In this document: positions 1-8,927 of the stretch, in pieces
How the letters are laid out: each line of letters opens with the position of its first letter
Position numbering within the stretch: the first letter of the stretch is position 1
Assembly (NCBI RefSeq): GCF_000350225.1
Contig: NW_005178795.1
Coordinates: forward strand, 10,628 to 74,627
Origin: Chondrus crispus
Taxonomy: Eukaryota; Rhodophyta; Florideophyceae; Gigartinales; Gigartinaceae
Direction: 5' to 3'
DNA length: 64,000 bases
Notes under the pieces: model-generated
Databases searched by the model: none
Seen by the model: only the letters and a program-made list of their open reading frames with translations
Told to the model about the DNA's origin: nothing
Program-made: the position numbers and the translations under genes

Positions 1-774
1 CGCTGTGCCCCCGCGCGCGCCGCGCACGAAGCGCACGCACCGCACGCCGCCCCCGCCGCCGCGCCCCCGATGGACCTGCTGCCGGGCTGGGTGCGCAACG
101 CCCTGCCCGCGGACGAGTCGGCCTTCGGCACGGGCTTTGCGCAGTCGTTCCTGCTCATCCTGGCGTGCGAGCTGGGCGACCGCACCTTCTTCGTGGCCGC
201 CATCCTGGCGATGCGCTCGTCGCGCCTCGTCGTGTGGGCCGGCGCCCTGGCCGCCCTCGCCGCCATGACCGTGCTCTCGGCCGCCATCGGCAAGGCCTTC
301 CCGCTCGTCCTCGACAAGCGCTGGACCGGCCTCGCCGCCGCACTCCTCTTCGCATACTTCGGCGTCCAGCTCCTCCGCGACTGGTGGCGCCTCCGCGGCG
401 AGCGCCCCGAGGAGAACGAGGAGCTCGCAGAGGTCGAGGAGGAGCTCAACCATGACCACCCCGCAAAGAAGACACACGTCGCCAGGCACGCCGCCCTCGC
501 CCTGTTCAGCCCCATCTTCGTCAAAGCCTTCACCATGACCGGCCTCGCCGAGTGGGGAGACCGCAGCCAGATCGCTACCATCGCCCTTGCCGCATCGAGG
601 AACTTGTACGGCGTCATTTTGGGCGGCGTCCTGGGGCACGCCATTTGTACCGGCCTGGCCGTCGTGGGCGGCAGGCTGCTCGCTACTAAGATTTCGGAAA
701 AGGCCGTCGCTCTCGTGGGCGGCATCCTGTTTATTATTTTCGCCATCATCACGGCCAGCGGCGAGTTGGACTGA
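1..774 (+). CDS. GDT1/UPF0016 (TMEM165-type) membrane cation transporter, 5' end possibly outside window
   Basis: A small multi-spanning membrane protein of the UPF0016/GDT1 family, whose members transport Mn2+/Ca2+ in the Golgi, the chloroplast (PAM71 type) or cyanobacteria. The two family signatures are present: ELGDRT at residues 34-39 and EWGDRS at 161-166, counted from the ATG at position 70, each on a hydrophobic helix. An acidic loop rich in Glu (about residues 114-128) separates the two halves, as in the family. The last segment is hydrophobic and ends in ASGELD. The frame is open upstream of the ATG to the window edge and reads Ala/Pro/His-rich residues, so an N-terminal targeting peptide may begin outside the window; the ATG at 70 is the alternative start. 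No intron is seen. Family assignment is firm; organelle location is not. Confidence 0.88.
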   Translation, partial: RCAPARAAHEAHAPHAAPAAAPPMDLLPGWVRNALPADESAFGTGFAQSFLLILACELGDRTFFVAAILAMRSSRLVVWAGALAALAAMTVLSAAIGKAFPLVLDKRWTGLAAALLFAYFGVQLLRDWWRLRGERPEENEELAEVEEELNHDHPAKKTHVARHAALALFSPIFVKAFTMTGLAEWGDRSQIATIALAASRNLYGVILGGVLGHAICTGLAVVGGRLLATKISEKAVALVGGILFIIFAIITASGELD

Positions 775-935
775 CCCCTATTGCGTCAACCCCACCCCAC
801 CGTGTTGAGAGAGAGCCCTTACAGTTTTTGTTTTGCTTTTGTTTCCGCGTGAAACGCCGGTGCGGGTGGGCCGGGCCGCCGTCTTAGGGAGTGAGTTGCC
901 AACCGAGTTAGTGGTGATGCGCAGATGTACCTTCT

Positions 936-941
936 AATAAA
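936..941 (+). promoter_or_regulatory. Putative polyadenylation signal AATAAA
   Basis: A canonical AATAAA lies about 160 bases after the stop codon of the GDT1-like gene, in sequence that becomes AT-richer than the coding region. It is the best candidate for its 3' end. The remainder of 775-1140 holds no open frame that looks coding; an A tract at 1086-1096 lies between the two convergent genes. Confidence 0.5.
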
Positions 942-1140
942 AACAATCGTTTAACTTGTTTTCTCTCTCCCGGTCCGCTCCACTCCTTTGCTCCACCACT
1001 TGGCTCTTTGCCTTTTTGTATTCTCGCTCCGATGCAAAATCACTCACACAAGGTCGCCCCCGCCTGTTCCAAACACTCCCCCCGTAAAAAAAAAAAACCC
1101 CACCATGTACGTGTGATACTTGCTCACGTCACTGACAACC

Positions 1141-3192
1141 TCAGTGATGCTTGCGCAAGTACGTGATCACGCGCGCGATATCGCGACAGTCCGCCTCATT
1201 GTATCGAGCAACCTCCCCCATTTTCGGCGCCTGCCTCAGCGACCCGAGCCCTTCCCTCACCGTCACCTCCGCAGCGTGCAACCCGAGCGTCATCGCGTCG
1301 GCCCCGTTCGTCACCACATCCTCGTCCTCCCTCCGCGCAAACTCGTTTAGCAGCCCGTGCCTGTCCAGCGTCCAGCACGCGCTCTTGAGCGAGTTTTTCA
1401 GATTCCCGCGGATCGTCACGCACCCCGTCTTCATCACGTCCAGCACGTTCACCACCTCCACGTGCCGCATCTGCTTCACCGCCTCGGCGTCCGCCCCGCA
1501 CATCCGCCGCACGGACTTCTTCAGCAAGTTCTTCTCCGGGCCCCACACGTTCAGAATCGGCCGCTTCGCCTGCCGCGGCACCGCCGAGTCCATGTACTCG
1601 AACCATTCACGGATCAAAGCGCTCTCCGCCACTTGCGTCAGCGCCGCAGAGGTAAACACTCGGTGCTCCCATTCCCCGCTCAGAACGCGCCCGCACCCGA
1701 TCATGAACACCAGAGAATCCGTTGTCGAGTCTTCTTGGATGGGCACCGAGGGATCAACGTCAAAGTAGAGGTTGTAATCCCCGTTCTGCTCTGCTGTCTC
1801 CTCTCTCCGTTTCTCCACTTCGACGCAAAGATGCTCGGGTGAGGCCAGCTCAAAATCTATGTAAAACGTCCGCTCGTCAGCAAACTGCAGCTCCGGCCCT
1901 GATTTGTCGAACTTCAACTTGTTGTTCTTGTCATAGACCTCTAGCCTCCGCCAGTTGTAGCAGTTGTGCGGGATCTGCTTCGGTTTCACGAGCGGGCCGT
2001 GGTAGCTGGGTTTGCACATCTCCAGAACGGTCTTTGTAAACTGCGAACTGATGCCGAGCTCCTCCGCCGTGACGCGAGGATGGGCAAAGTCGTTTGGAAC
2101 ACCTTTTCCCATCGCTTCCGACCTTGCCCAGTAGCTCACGCCGGACACCATCGTCACTTCTCGTAGCTCTTCGGCAAGCATCCGCTTCGCCTTGGACCAC
2201 GGTGCATCATACATGCTTGGGCACTTCATGTTTGGCCGCAGCCGCGGATCCGTCGCGCTCGCAGCAAGATGCGCTATCCCGTTCCCCTCATCCCCCTTCC
2301 CGTCCAGTATTGCACGCTCCATGGCAGCAGTAATCCAAGCCTCACCTTTGTCAATGACATTGACACGCCACGTCAACGCCTCCTGGGCTTCTTGACCGTA
2401 TGAGGCTTCTATGTCGCTGAAAGGCACTCTCGCGACGCGCCAGACGGTCTCATCAAAGACCGGACGCATCCCTTCCGCAACGCCGTCTTCCACCACGTTC
2501 ACAAAAGCGCCCAACGGAATTGCCTTTCTCCGCTTCGGATGCAAGCCGACGAGCAAGCCCGTCCCAAGCTCGTACCCTTGAACGGAGCCCAGTAAACGGT
2601 TCCACAACCACATCTCCGCCTGCATGCGGGCGAGCGCGTTGCCACGGATTGTACCTTCCCGGTTTATCTCCAACGGCCGCCGCTTTACCCCAACCGGTAT
2701 ATAAATGCAATCGTTCACACCCGCGTCTTCTTCCTTGCTCACTTTCCAACCGAACAGATCTTCCGCAACATCCACGCGTAAAAGCATCGGTATCCTCGCC
2801 AAAAGCCTGCACTCCTCATCGGCAACGACGCCTCCCACAATCATCGGCCTGCGCTCTCTTATCGCTTCCTCCGTCCTCTCCCTCTCCAGTGTTGCCGACC
2901 CGGTCACCGGCCCCGGCGAGATGCAAGCGACGTCAGCCACCCCAAGGCGTCTCGCGAAGGCGCCCATGACCTGCCGTCGAAACTCATTCGATAGCCTCTG
3001 CATGCGCAAGGCATGCGAGCCGGCTGGGTCGTAGCCGGGGTACGCGTCATCGCGCATGAGGCCGTGCGCCTCGCCGTGGACCTCGAGCAAGTCGAGGAAG
3101 TGGTTCGTGAGCAGCGCGTTGTGCACATTGCTCGTGCGGACCCACGGGCGGTTGCGGGCGGCGCGGTCGGCCGGAATGCCAGGAATCGACAT
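1141..3192 (-). CDS. RecB-like (PD-(D/E)XK) nuclease fused to a DnaQ/RNase H-like exonuclease, TM0106 type
   Basis: The predicted product (about 683 aa from the Met at 3192) looks like a two-nuclease protein. The N-terminal half contains the Cas4/RecB-like pattern: Asp residues in RVDVAED, then a PVGVK lysine about 29 residues later, then a downstream Q/W-rich helix ending in LLGSVQGYELG. The C-terminal half contains FYIDFE (D-x-E), a second acidic/hydrophobic core, and a closing YNEADCRD motif, as in DnaQ-like 'RNase_H_2' exonucleases of the YprB/TM0106 group. Such pairs occur in bacteria and large DNA viruses. The frame is open upstream to 3537, but the extra 115 residues look non-coding (no domain, mixed composition), so the MSIPGIP start is preferred. 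Convergent with the GDT1-like gene. No stop or frameshift is seen, so it may be active. Role unknown; DNA repair or replication is inference. Confidence 0.6.
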   Translation of the reverse strand: MSIPGIPADRAARNRPWVRTSNVHNALLTNHFLDLLEVHGEAHGLMRDDAYPGYDPAGSHALRMQRLSNEFRRQVMGAFARRLGVADVACISPGPVTGSATLERERTEEAIRERRPMIVGGVVADEECRLLARIPMLLRVDVAEDLFGWKVSKEEDAGVNDCIYIPVGVKRRPLEINREGTIRGNALARMQAEMWLWNRLLGSVQGYELGTGLLVGLHPKRRKAIPLGAFVNVVEDGVAEGMRPVFDETVWRVARVPFSDIEASYGQEAQEALTWRVNVIDKGEAWITAAMERAILDGKGDEGNGIAHLAASATDPRLRPNMKCPSMYDAPWSKAKRMLAEELREVTMVSGVSYWARSEAMGKGVPNDFAHPRVTAEELGISSQFTKTVLEMCKPSYHGPLVKPKQIPHNCYNWRRLEVYDKNNKLKFDKSGPELQFADERTFYIDFELASPEHLCVEVEKRREETAEQNGDYNLYFDVDPSVPIQEDSTTDSLVFMIGCGRVLSGEWEHRVFTSAALTQVAESALIREWFEYMDSAVPRQAKRPILNVWGPEKNLLKKSVRRMCGADAEAVKQMRHVEVVNVLDVMKTGCVTIRGNLKNSLKSACWTLDRHGLLNEFARREDEDVVTNGADAMTLGLHAAEVTVREGLGSLRQAPKMGEVARYNEADCRDIARVITYLRKHH

Positions 3193-3934
3193 GGTCTGCG
3201 CGCGGGAGCATGCGGCGAGAACACAGTGGCGGTGTAGTGAAATTGTAGACGAGTTTAGGGAGGTGAGTCGAGGACCGCAGAGACTGATAAAGCCGGCTTT
3301 GACCATAGACCCAATTGCGAACGGAACGTGCGCTGTCGCTCGTAAGTGGGGTCCAACATGCATAGGAAAGAGGGGAGTGAACAGATGGCCATGACGGGTG
3401 TCGAGTTTGAATGATAGAAGACTCTGTTTTCGGGCAAAAAAGGGAGCAGCTTGCATCGCTGGGCATTCTCCCTGTGATGCATCAAAAACTGCGGAGCAGA
3501 GCAATCGGGAGATTCTTCTGCTCTGTTTTTGATTCATTCTTTCTTCACCTCACGTTCCCCTCCTCGCATCCATACCCTTCGAAGGGTAATCGCAAGCATC
3601 CGTAATCGCATCTCCGTCCGCAAACGCTTCCCGTTCAAACCACGCGCGACTCGCAGCACAAGCACCACGCCGCCCTGCTTCTCGCCCGTGCGCAGCGATA
3701 CGCGCATCCCTTTCAAAGCGCGCGCATCCCCGCCGCCCGCGCCGCCCGCCCGAAGCGTGCGCGTCCGAATGCGCGCTGCTGCCTCCGTTGCGCCCGCCCT
3801 ATCCTCGACACGCAGTGCCTCCCTCCCTCTGCGAGGCGGAGCCGCGAGAAGAAGGTGCGGGAGGCGCGGAAGGCGGCGTGGAGATGTGGGAGAGAGGGAG
3901 TACACCGATCACGGTAATTAAGATAGTCCATGTT
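3193..3934. other. Upstream region of the nuclease gene, no supported gene
   Basis: Short open frames exist on both strands over 3530-3930, but they mirror each other in CpG-rich sequence and encode only Arg/Ser/Pro-rich peptides without domains. The stretch probably holds the promoter of the minus-strand nuclease gene; no core element could be assigned. Confidence 0.4.
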
Positions 3935-3939
3935 AAATC

Positions 3940-4140
3940 TGTGATACCAGGAACACCGATGCCCCCGATCCCCTGGGGGTCGGGCGGCCGGCGGTGACTT
4001 TATTGTGCAAGTGAGTTGTGCCCTATTGGCTACGTCTTATCGTAGGTGGGTGACTTACTTGTCTCTGTATGGAACCATTTGGTTGCGTGTTTTTGTGCAG
4101 GTTGGCCGAGCGTCGTTTGTGGGTTCTGTATGGAACCACA
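3940..4140 (-). repeat. Copia LTR (3' LTR in coding sense), 201 bp
   Basis: Full-length LTR. It contains the 14-bp word TCTGTATGGAACCA twice, near 4064-4077 and 4125-4138, 61 bp apart. The right-hand copy is followed by CA and forms the LTR end next to the polypurine tract, so the 201-bp form is taken as the complete LTR. Confidence 0.88.
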
Positions 4141-7100
4141 CTCCCCCTGACGCGAGGGCTGGCTTGCACTTGTTGCTTTCGGGCGGATCTGTATGTGGTT
4201 TTTGTGCCTTTTGTATAGGGTCGCCTTGAGCGGCTTCGTAAAGATGTCTGCGTACTGTTCCGTAGTGGGTATGCGTTCGATCTTCATTTCGCCTTTTTGC
4301 ACAGTGTCGTGCAGGTAATGGTAGCGCACGTCGATGCACTTGCGTCGTCGTGTCGCTCCCATGCTTTTTGCCATCTGCACGGCGGCGGTGTTGTCGACGT
4401 GCAGGGTTGGTCTTGTGGTCGGTAGTCGCGTTTCCCTGATGAGGTTTTGGAGCCATATTGTGAGGGTGGTGGCCTCCGCTGCGGCTATGTACTCCGCCTC
4501 ACAGGTGCTCTTCGCGACTACCGGTTGCTGCCGTGCCAGCCACTGCACGGGTGCGTTGTTGACCATTGTGAGCATGCCCGTTATTGATTTGCGGGTGCTG
4601 TGGTCATTGGCATAATCGGCGTCCCAGTAAGCCTTGACCTGCACTTGCGTGCTGTTGGTGGAGGGCATCATGATGCCCTCATTGCGAGTGGTGTGCAGGT
4701 ATTGGGTGAGCCGTTGTGCAAGATTCCAGTGTCGTCTCGTTGGTTTCTTGAGGGCTCGGGCGAGTGCGGTGGCTGCGAAGGCAATGTCGAGGCGCGTACT
4801 GTCGGCGATGTAGCGTATTTCCCCGACCGCTTTTGCGAAGATGTCCTCAATGTCTTCGCGCCTTGCTTCGCTGTCTGTTGGCGGGTCCATGGTGATGCCA
4901 TCCAGATACGGTGTGCTCTTTTTGTTGCACTGCCCTTGGGAGAGGAGGGATACCACACTGTCGATGTGTGTGGGCTGAGAAATATGGATTCCCTCATTTG
5001 TGAATCGGATTGTCCAGTTGAGGTACTTTGTTGGTTTCCCCATGCGTTTGACCTTGTATTTCCGCTTGATTGTGCGGTACAGCTCATCGATGAGGGCTGG
5101 GTCCGATGCTATGGGCAGGAAGTCATCCATACTGATGCCGATCAGTATGATGTGTTTGCCTTGCCTTTTGATGAACAGAGATGTGTCGGATCTCATTTGT
5201 TCATAACCATATTTTTTGAGGTGGCTGTGTAGGTTGGTGCTGTAAATGTTTGCAGCTGCCGGTGTGCCGTACAAATTGCCTCTAAGTTCTCCGTGTGTTG
5301 CTTGATGCTTTTATGTGCCATCGAAGCGTTGGGGTTGCCAGACGTATACCTTTTTTCGTGTTGGTATTTTTCATGTAGATACGCGCCTGTAATGTCGAAA
5401 TGTTCGATTGCCATGTTCATGGATGCTGCAAGTGCGAACAGTGTTCTGATTGTTGTGCGGTCTGCCATGTAAGTGGCTGTTTTATCCGGGTCATAGTGCA
5501 CGTGGGGGGGTCATCCTATCGCCGCGGATCGAGCACCCGGCCTTGCGCGTTACGGATTTTTTGTCCTGTCCATGTTTGTATCGATATGTCATGGTGGTGG
5601 GGATTATTTCTTTCCGTTTGGGGCTTACCGTTTGGGATGTCCAGTCTATGGCGTGCATGGCGTCGAGTTGGTCGAGCTCGGCGTTGTGCGCTGCGCTCCA
5701 TTTTTGCGCGTCCGGGTATTTTCTCGCCTGCTTGAGGGTCTTGGGTGGCCGCGTTGTTTCGTCAATTTTTGTTGGCACCGGTTTGGCTTGACGTTTCCGT
5801 GTGCGTGGTTTCTTGGTGGGTGCTTGTTTCGCTTGTGTTTTGCGGCGTGTGGTGCGTTTGACGTGAAAGGCCGCGTTGACTGTGTTGCAGGGGTCGCTGT
5901 ACCGGTGGTATGGCCGAAAGTCTGATGCTCGCATTTTGGAGTATCGTCTTGTGACGATGTTTTGGACGCAGATGTGCGTGTCGTCGATTCCGAACATGTA
6001 GCGTACCGGCGTTGCTTTGTTCTGCAGTTTGGGTGCGTTTGGTTTCAGGATCGGCGTGTATCCGACTTGTCCGAAGGTGACGATTTTTTGTATCTGCGAT
6101 GGGGTGTCGTGCCATGCCGTGTACGGTATTCCTTTCAACCCGTGGTGGTAGGTGAGATTGTACTTGAAGACGGCGTCTTGTAGTGCATCTTGCCAGTGCG
6201 CGTGTGGCAGTCGGCTGTGTGAAAGTGTGGCTCGTACTTTCTCCATAAGTGTGCGGTTAATTCGTTCCGCCAGCGCGTTCTCCTGCGGTGTGTATGGTGT
6301 TGTTGGTCTGAATTTTATGCCCCTCATCTGCAGTTGTTCCTGTACTGCTTTTGCGAGATATTCTTTCGCATTGTCTGTGACCAGGAGACGTGGGTATTGG
6401 ACGTTTTGTGCTGCGGTGTGTTCTATCGCATTGATTATTGTGTTTGGCACCTGCGCACGATTGTTCAGGCAGTACACCCATATATATCGGGTGGTTGTGT
6501 CGATCAGGTTGAGGAAGTAGTTGGCGTTGTGTGTGGACGTTGGTTTAATTAGTCCGCATACGTCCGATGACAGGCTTTCCCCTTTTCCTGCCGTGTGGGT
6601 TGTTCGGCGGTGTGGTCTGGTTGTCGTCTTCCCGTGTATGCACCCGCTGCAGGTGATTCGGGCACTGGTGTCCGTGATCCCGCGTGGGAGGGCTGGGAGT
6701 AGTCCGTTTTTGGACATGATTGCCAGTGTTTTGGGGTGGGCGTGTCCGAGCTTGAGGTGCCATTTGTGGAGGCGTTGTTGTGTCTCGCTCTGTTTCGCCT
6801 TTGTTTGTTTGGGTCCGATGGCCGTTCGGAGGTTGGGGGTTCGTTTGGTTTTTGCTGAGAAAGGGTTGTCGTTTCTGGTCGTTTTCGTGCGTTGCTGTTG
6901 GCTTGGGACAGTGGTGGGTCTGGTGTGTGATGTCGGTTTGTTTATCGAGGTTTTTTTGTGTGTGTAAGTACGTGCTCCTTTTGCCGTTGGTTTGGTCGTG
7001 GTTTGTGTCCGGTATTGGCCTTGCTTGTACGTTGCTGTGAGCAGACTGGGCGGTAGTTGTGTGCGGTGGTGGAGGTGCGCATGCGTTCGCGTGAATGTTA

Positions 7101-7629
7101 CGTCCCCATGTGCGGTGAGGTCATGTACTGACAGTAGGTTTTCTTTGATTTTTGGTGTGTGTACGGCGGGTAGTCGTAGGTTGTTATTCTTCGTCTGTAT
7201 GTTGATTGTGCCGGTGTGCGTGATTTTTTCGCGTTGTCCGTTTGCGGTTTGGGTTAGTGTTCCCGTGCTCAGGTGCATGTTCGCGTGGGGTGTGGCGGTA
7301 TGCGTGGGCTGAGCTCCAGAGTCTAATATGAATGTGGTCTTACCGTCGTAGTCGTGTGACTTTTGTTGTTCTTCGATCACGCCTTCCAGGAAGTGGAGAC
7401 GTTCTCGCAGCTCGTCTACTTCGCTGTCGTTGGGCTCGTTGTCAGTGCTCGCTGTCGCTTGGTTCGCTCTTGCAGTTCGCTGTATGTTCTGATTTCTTCG
7501 CGCAAAGCAGTTTTCGGTGCTGTGCGTGATACTACCGTGCTGGTGACACCATACTCCGGTGTGTCCTTTCGGTTTTTCGTAGTGGCGTGGTTTGGCTCTC
7601 GTTCTGGTGGTGCGCGGGGTTCTGTTGCT
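4030..7629 (-). pseudogene. Copia pol: protease, integrase, reverse transcriptase, RNase H
   Basis: The first block (to 5491) has the protease DSGA motif (FILDSGAQPTH), the GAG-pre-integrase HHCC zinc finger (HLKLGHAHPK...CSGC) and the integrase core (SDVCG, VTDNAKEY, PQENALAERINR). The frame then shifts near 5495 to a short RT block (FDITGAYLHEKY) and shifts back near 5290. The last block contains the RT catalytic region as SMDDF in place of the usual YVDD, then Copia RNase H (AYWDADYAND, STRKSITGM, STCEAEYIAAAEA) and DIFTKPL. The frame runs through the polypurine tract and stops inside the LTR. At least two frameshifts make the copy inactive on its own. Confidence 0.8.
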
Positions 7630-8284
7630 CTACATGGGTTTGTCGTGTGTGGCAGTTGGTCTTTCCATGGATGGGTACTGCATTTTGGGAGCTTGATCTT
7701 GGATCAGCTGGACCTGTTGGAGGTGGTTGGTAAATTCCCTGATTGTGGTGGGTGGGTTGCATGCCATCAATATTGGTAATGCGTGCATTTCGGGGTGGTG
7801 GGCGAGCCCTTGGACCATGTATCTGACAGTTGTTCGTTCTGCCTCGATGTTGGGGTAGCCGGACACTTGCATTCTGGGTCGTATTTCACGGTGTTTCGTG
7901 ATGTAGTCTGCGATCTCTTGTCCCGTTGTGTACTTGAGGTTTCTGGCTTCGGCGTCCAGCAGCTCATGGTTTTCGATTGAGCACGTGTCGACCGTTTGTT
8001 TGATGATCGTGCATATAGTATGCGGGTTGTATCGTAGTACGTGAGGGGGGAAGGAGTTTGACTACTTCTGGGCTGAGGCTTTGCACGATCGCCTTTCTGA
8101 GTTGGTCTTCTTTTTTTTGTTGTGTTGTTTGGATTGTCGGGTCTGTTGTTGATGGGATCGTGTTGGTGAGTTGTGGGTGTGCGTCTATTGTTCGTGCGTG
8201 TATTTCTAGCGCGTCGTACCAATAGGAAAAATTGATGGTGGTTAGTTGGGGCAGGTTGCCCGGTGTGTGCGTGCTGTTACTCAT
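7630..8284 (-). pseudogene. Copia gag, frameshifted
   Basis: Starts at the ATG at 8284 (MSNSTHTPGNLPQL...), about 155 bases inside the 5' LTR. The N-terminal gag helices (NFSYWYDALEIHARTID) read in one frame to about 8045, where a G-run (GAGGGGGGAAGG) marks a shift to the frame used by the rest of gag (MQVSGYPNIEAERTTVRYMV). A TAG at 7630-7632 ends this frame; beyond it the same frame carries the zinc-knuckle-like motif C-x2-H-x(6)-H-x4-C (VWCHQHGSITHSTENC, near 7510-7560) and runs into pol. One frameshift and one stop therefore break an originally continuous gag-pol frame. Confidence 0.75.
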
Positions 8285-8426
8285 GTTGGGGTTTCGTTTT
8301 GGCTGTTGCGGTGATCGGGTCGGAGGGTATTGCAGTCCGGCTCGTCTGTTTGCACTTGGTGATCGGCTGTTAACGTCTGCCGTGAATGGGGGATGGTGGT
8401 TGACGGATCGTGTTCAGTGGTTGCGT

Positions 8427-8439
8427 GTTGCCCATAACC
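8427..8439 (-). other. Copia primer-binding site, GGTTATGGGCAAC
   Basis: The sequence lies directly against the inner edge of the 5' LTR. Its GGTTATGGGC core resembles the primer-binding site of Drosophila copia, which is primed by an internal fragment of initiator tRNA-Met rather than by the tRNA 3' end. The match is from memory of that family. Confidence 0.55.
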
Positions 8440-8579
8440 TGTGATACCAGGAACACCGATGCCCCCGATCCCCTGGGGGTCGGGCGGCCGGCAGTGACTT
8501 TATTGTGCAAGTGAGTTGTGCCCTATTGGCTACGTCTTATCGTAGGTGGGTGACTTACTTGTCTCTGTATGGAACCACA
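8440..8579 (-). repeat. Copia LTR (5' LTR in coding sense), 140 bp, internally deleted
   Basis: Matches the other LTR from its TGTGATACC end with one base change (G to A at the GGCGG/GGCAG site), but lacks the 61 bp lying between the two TCTGTATGGAACCA words. It is followed directly by the AAATC duplication. Confidence 0.88.
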
Positions 8580-8665
8580 AAATCTGAACGCCACTTTTTC
8601 GCTCTGCTACAAGAAGCCTGGTACAGATTAATTTTGAATCCAGGTTAATATATCCCTACTATCTG

Positions 8666-8741
8666 AAATGCGCACTAAAGTGCTCATTTGTAAAAATGGT
8701 AATTTTCTCCTTCTCACCCAAATGAGCACTTTAGTGCGCAT
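8666..8741. repeat. Subterminal inverted repeat of the transposon, left pair
   Basis: The word at 8666-8689 (core GCGCACTAAAGTGCTCATTT) returns inverted at 8720-8741. Further copies at the right end, 12586-12609 and 12790-12812, differ by one or two bases. Each is itself a near-palindrome around ACTAAAGT/ACTTTAGT. Likely transposase binding sites. Confidence 0.7.
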
Positions 8742-8927
8742 CTGGGACCTTTAAGGAGTTGATTTAAACTAAGACTGAGGCTCATCAATACTTCAAATCA
8801 GCTGGCAGTCTTCCCAACCACTTTGTGCGTGTCATAAGCTTTCCAACCCAACTTCAAAATCTGAAAACAGATAATCTCATGCCAATCCATTGTAGGTGGA
8901 AACATCGCCGACACCTTTGCCCTCACC

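Larger units (their letters stand above)
3940..8579 (-). mobile_element. Ty1/Copia LTR retrotransposon, complete but with broken reading frames
   Basis: Complete Copia-type element read on the minus strand. It is bounded by LTRs (3940-4140 and 8440-8579) that begin and end TGTG...CACA and by the 5-bp target-site duplication AAATC (3935-3939 and 8580-8584). Just inside the coding 5' LTR is a primer-binding site (8427-8439); just inside the 3' LTR is the polypurine tract AGGGGGAG (4141-4148, minus strand). Domain order gag, protease, integrase, reverse transcriptase, RNase H is the Copia order. The two LTRs differ by one substitution plus a 61-bp length difference, so the insertion looks young, yet gag and pol carry frameshifts and a stop. 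Confidence 0.93.

Noticed and set aside
3529-3997. Overlapping open frames on both strands
   Set aside because: They mirror each other in CpG-rich sequence, have no domain and overlap the promoter side of the nuclease gene.
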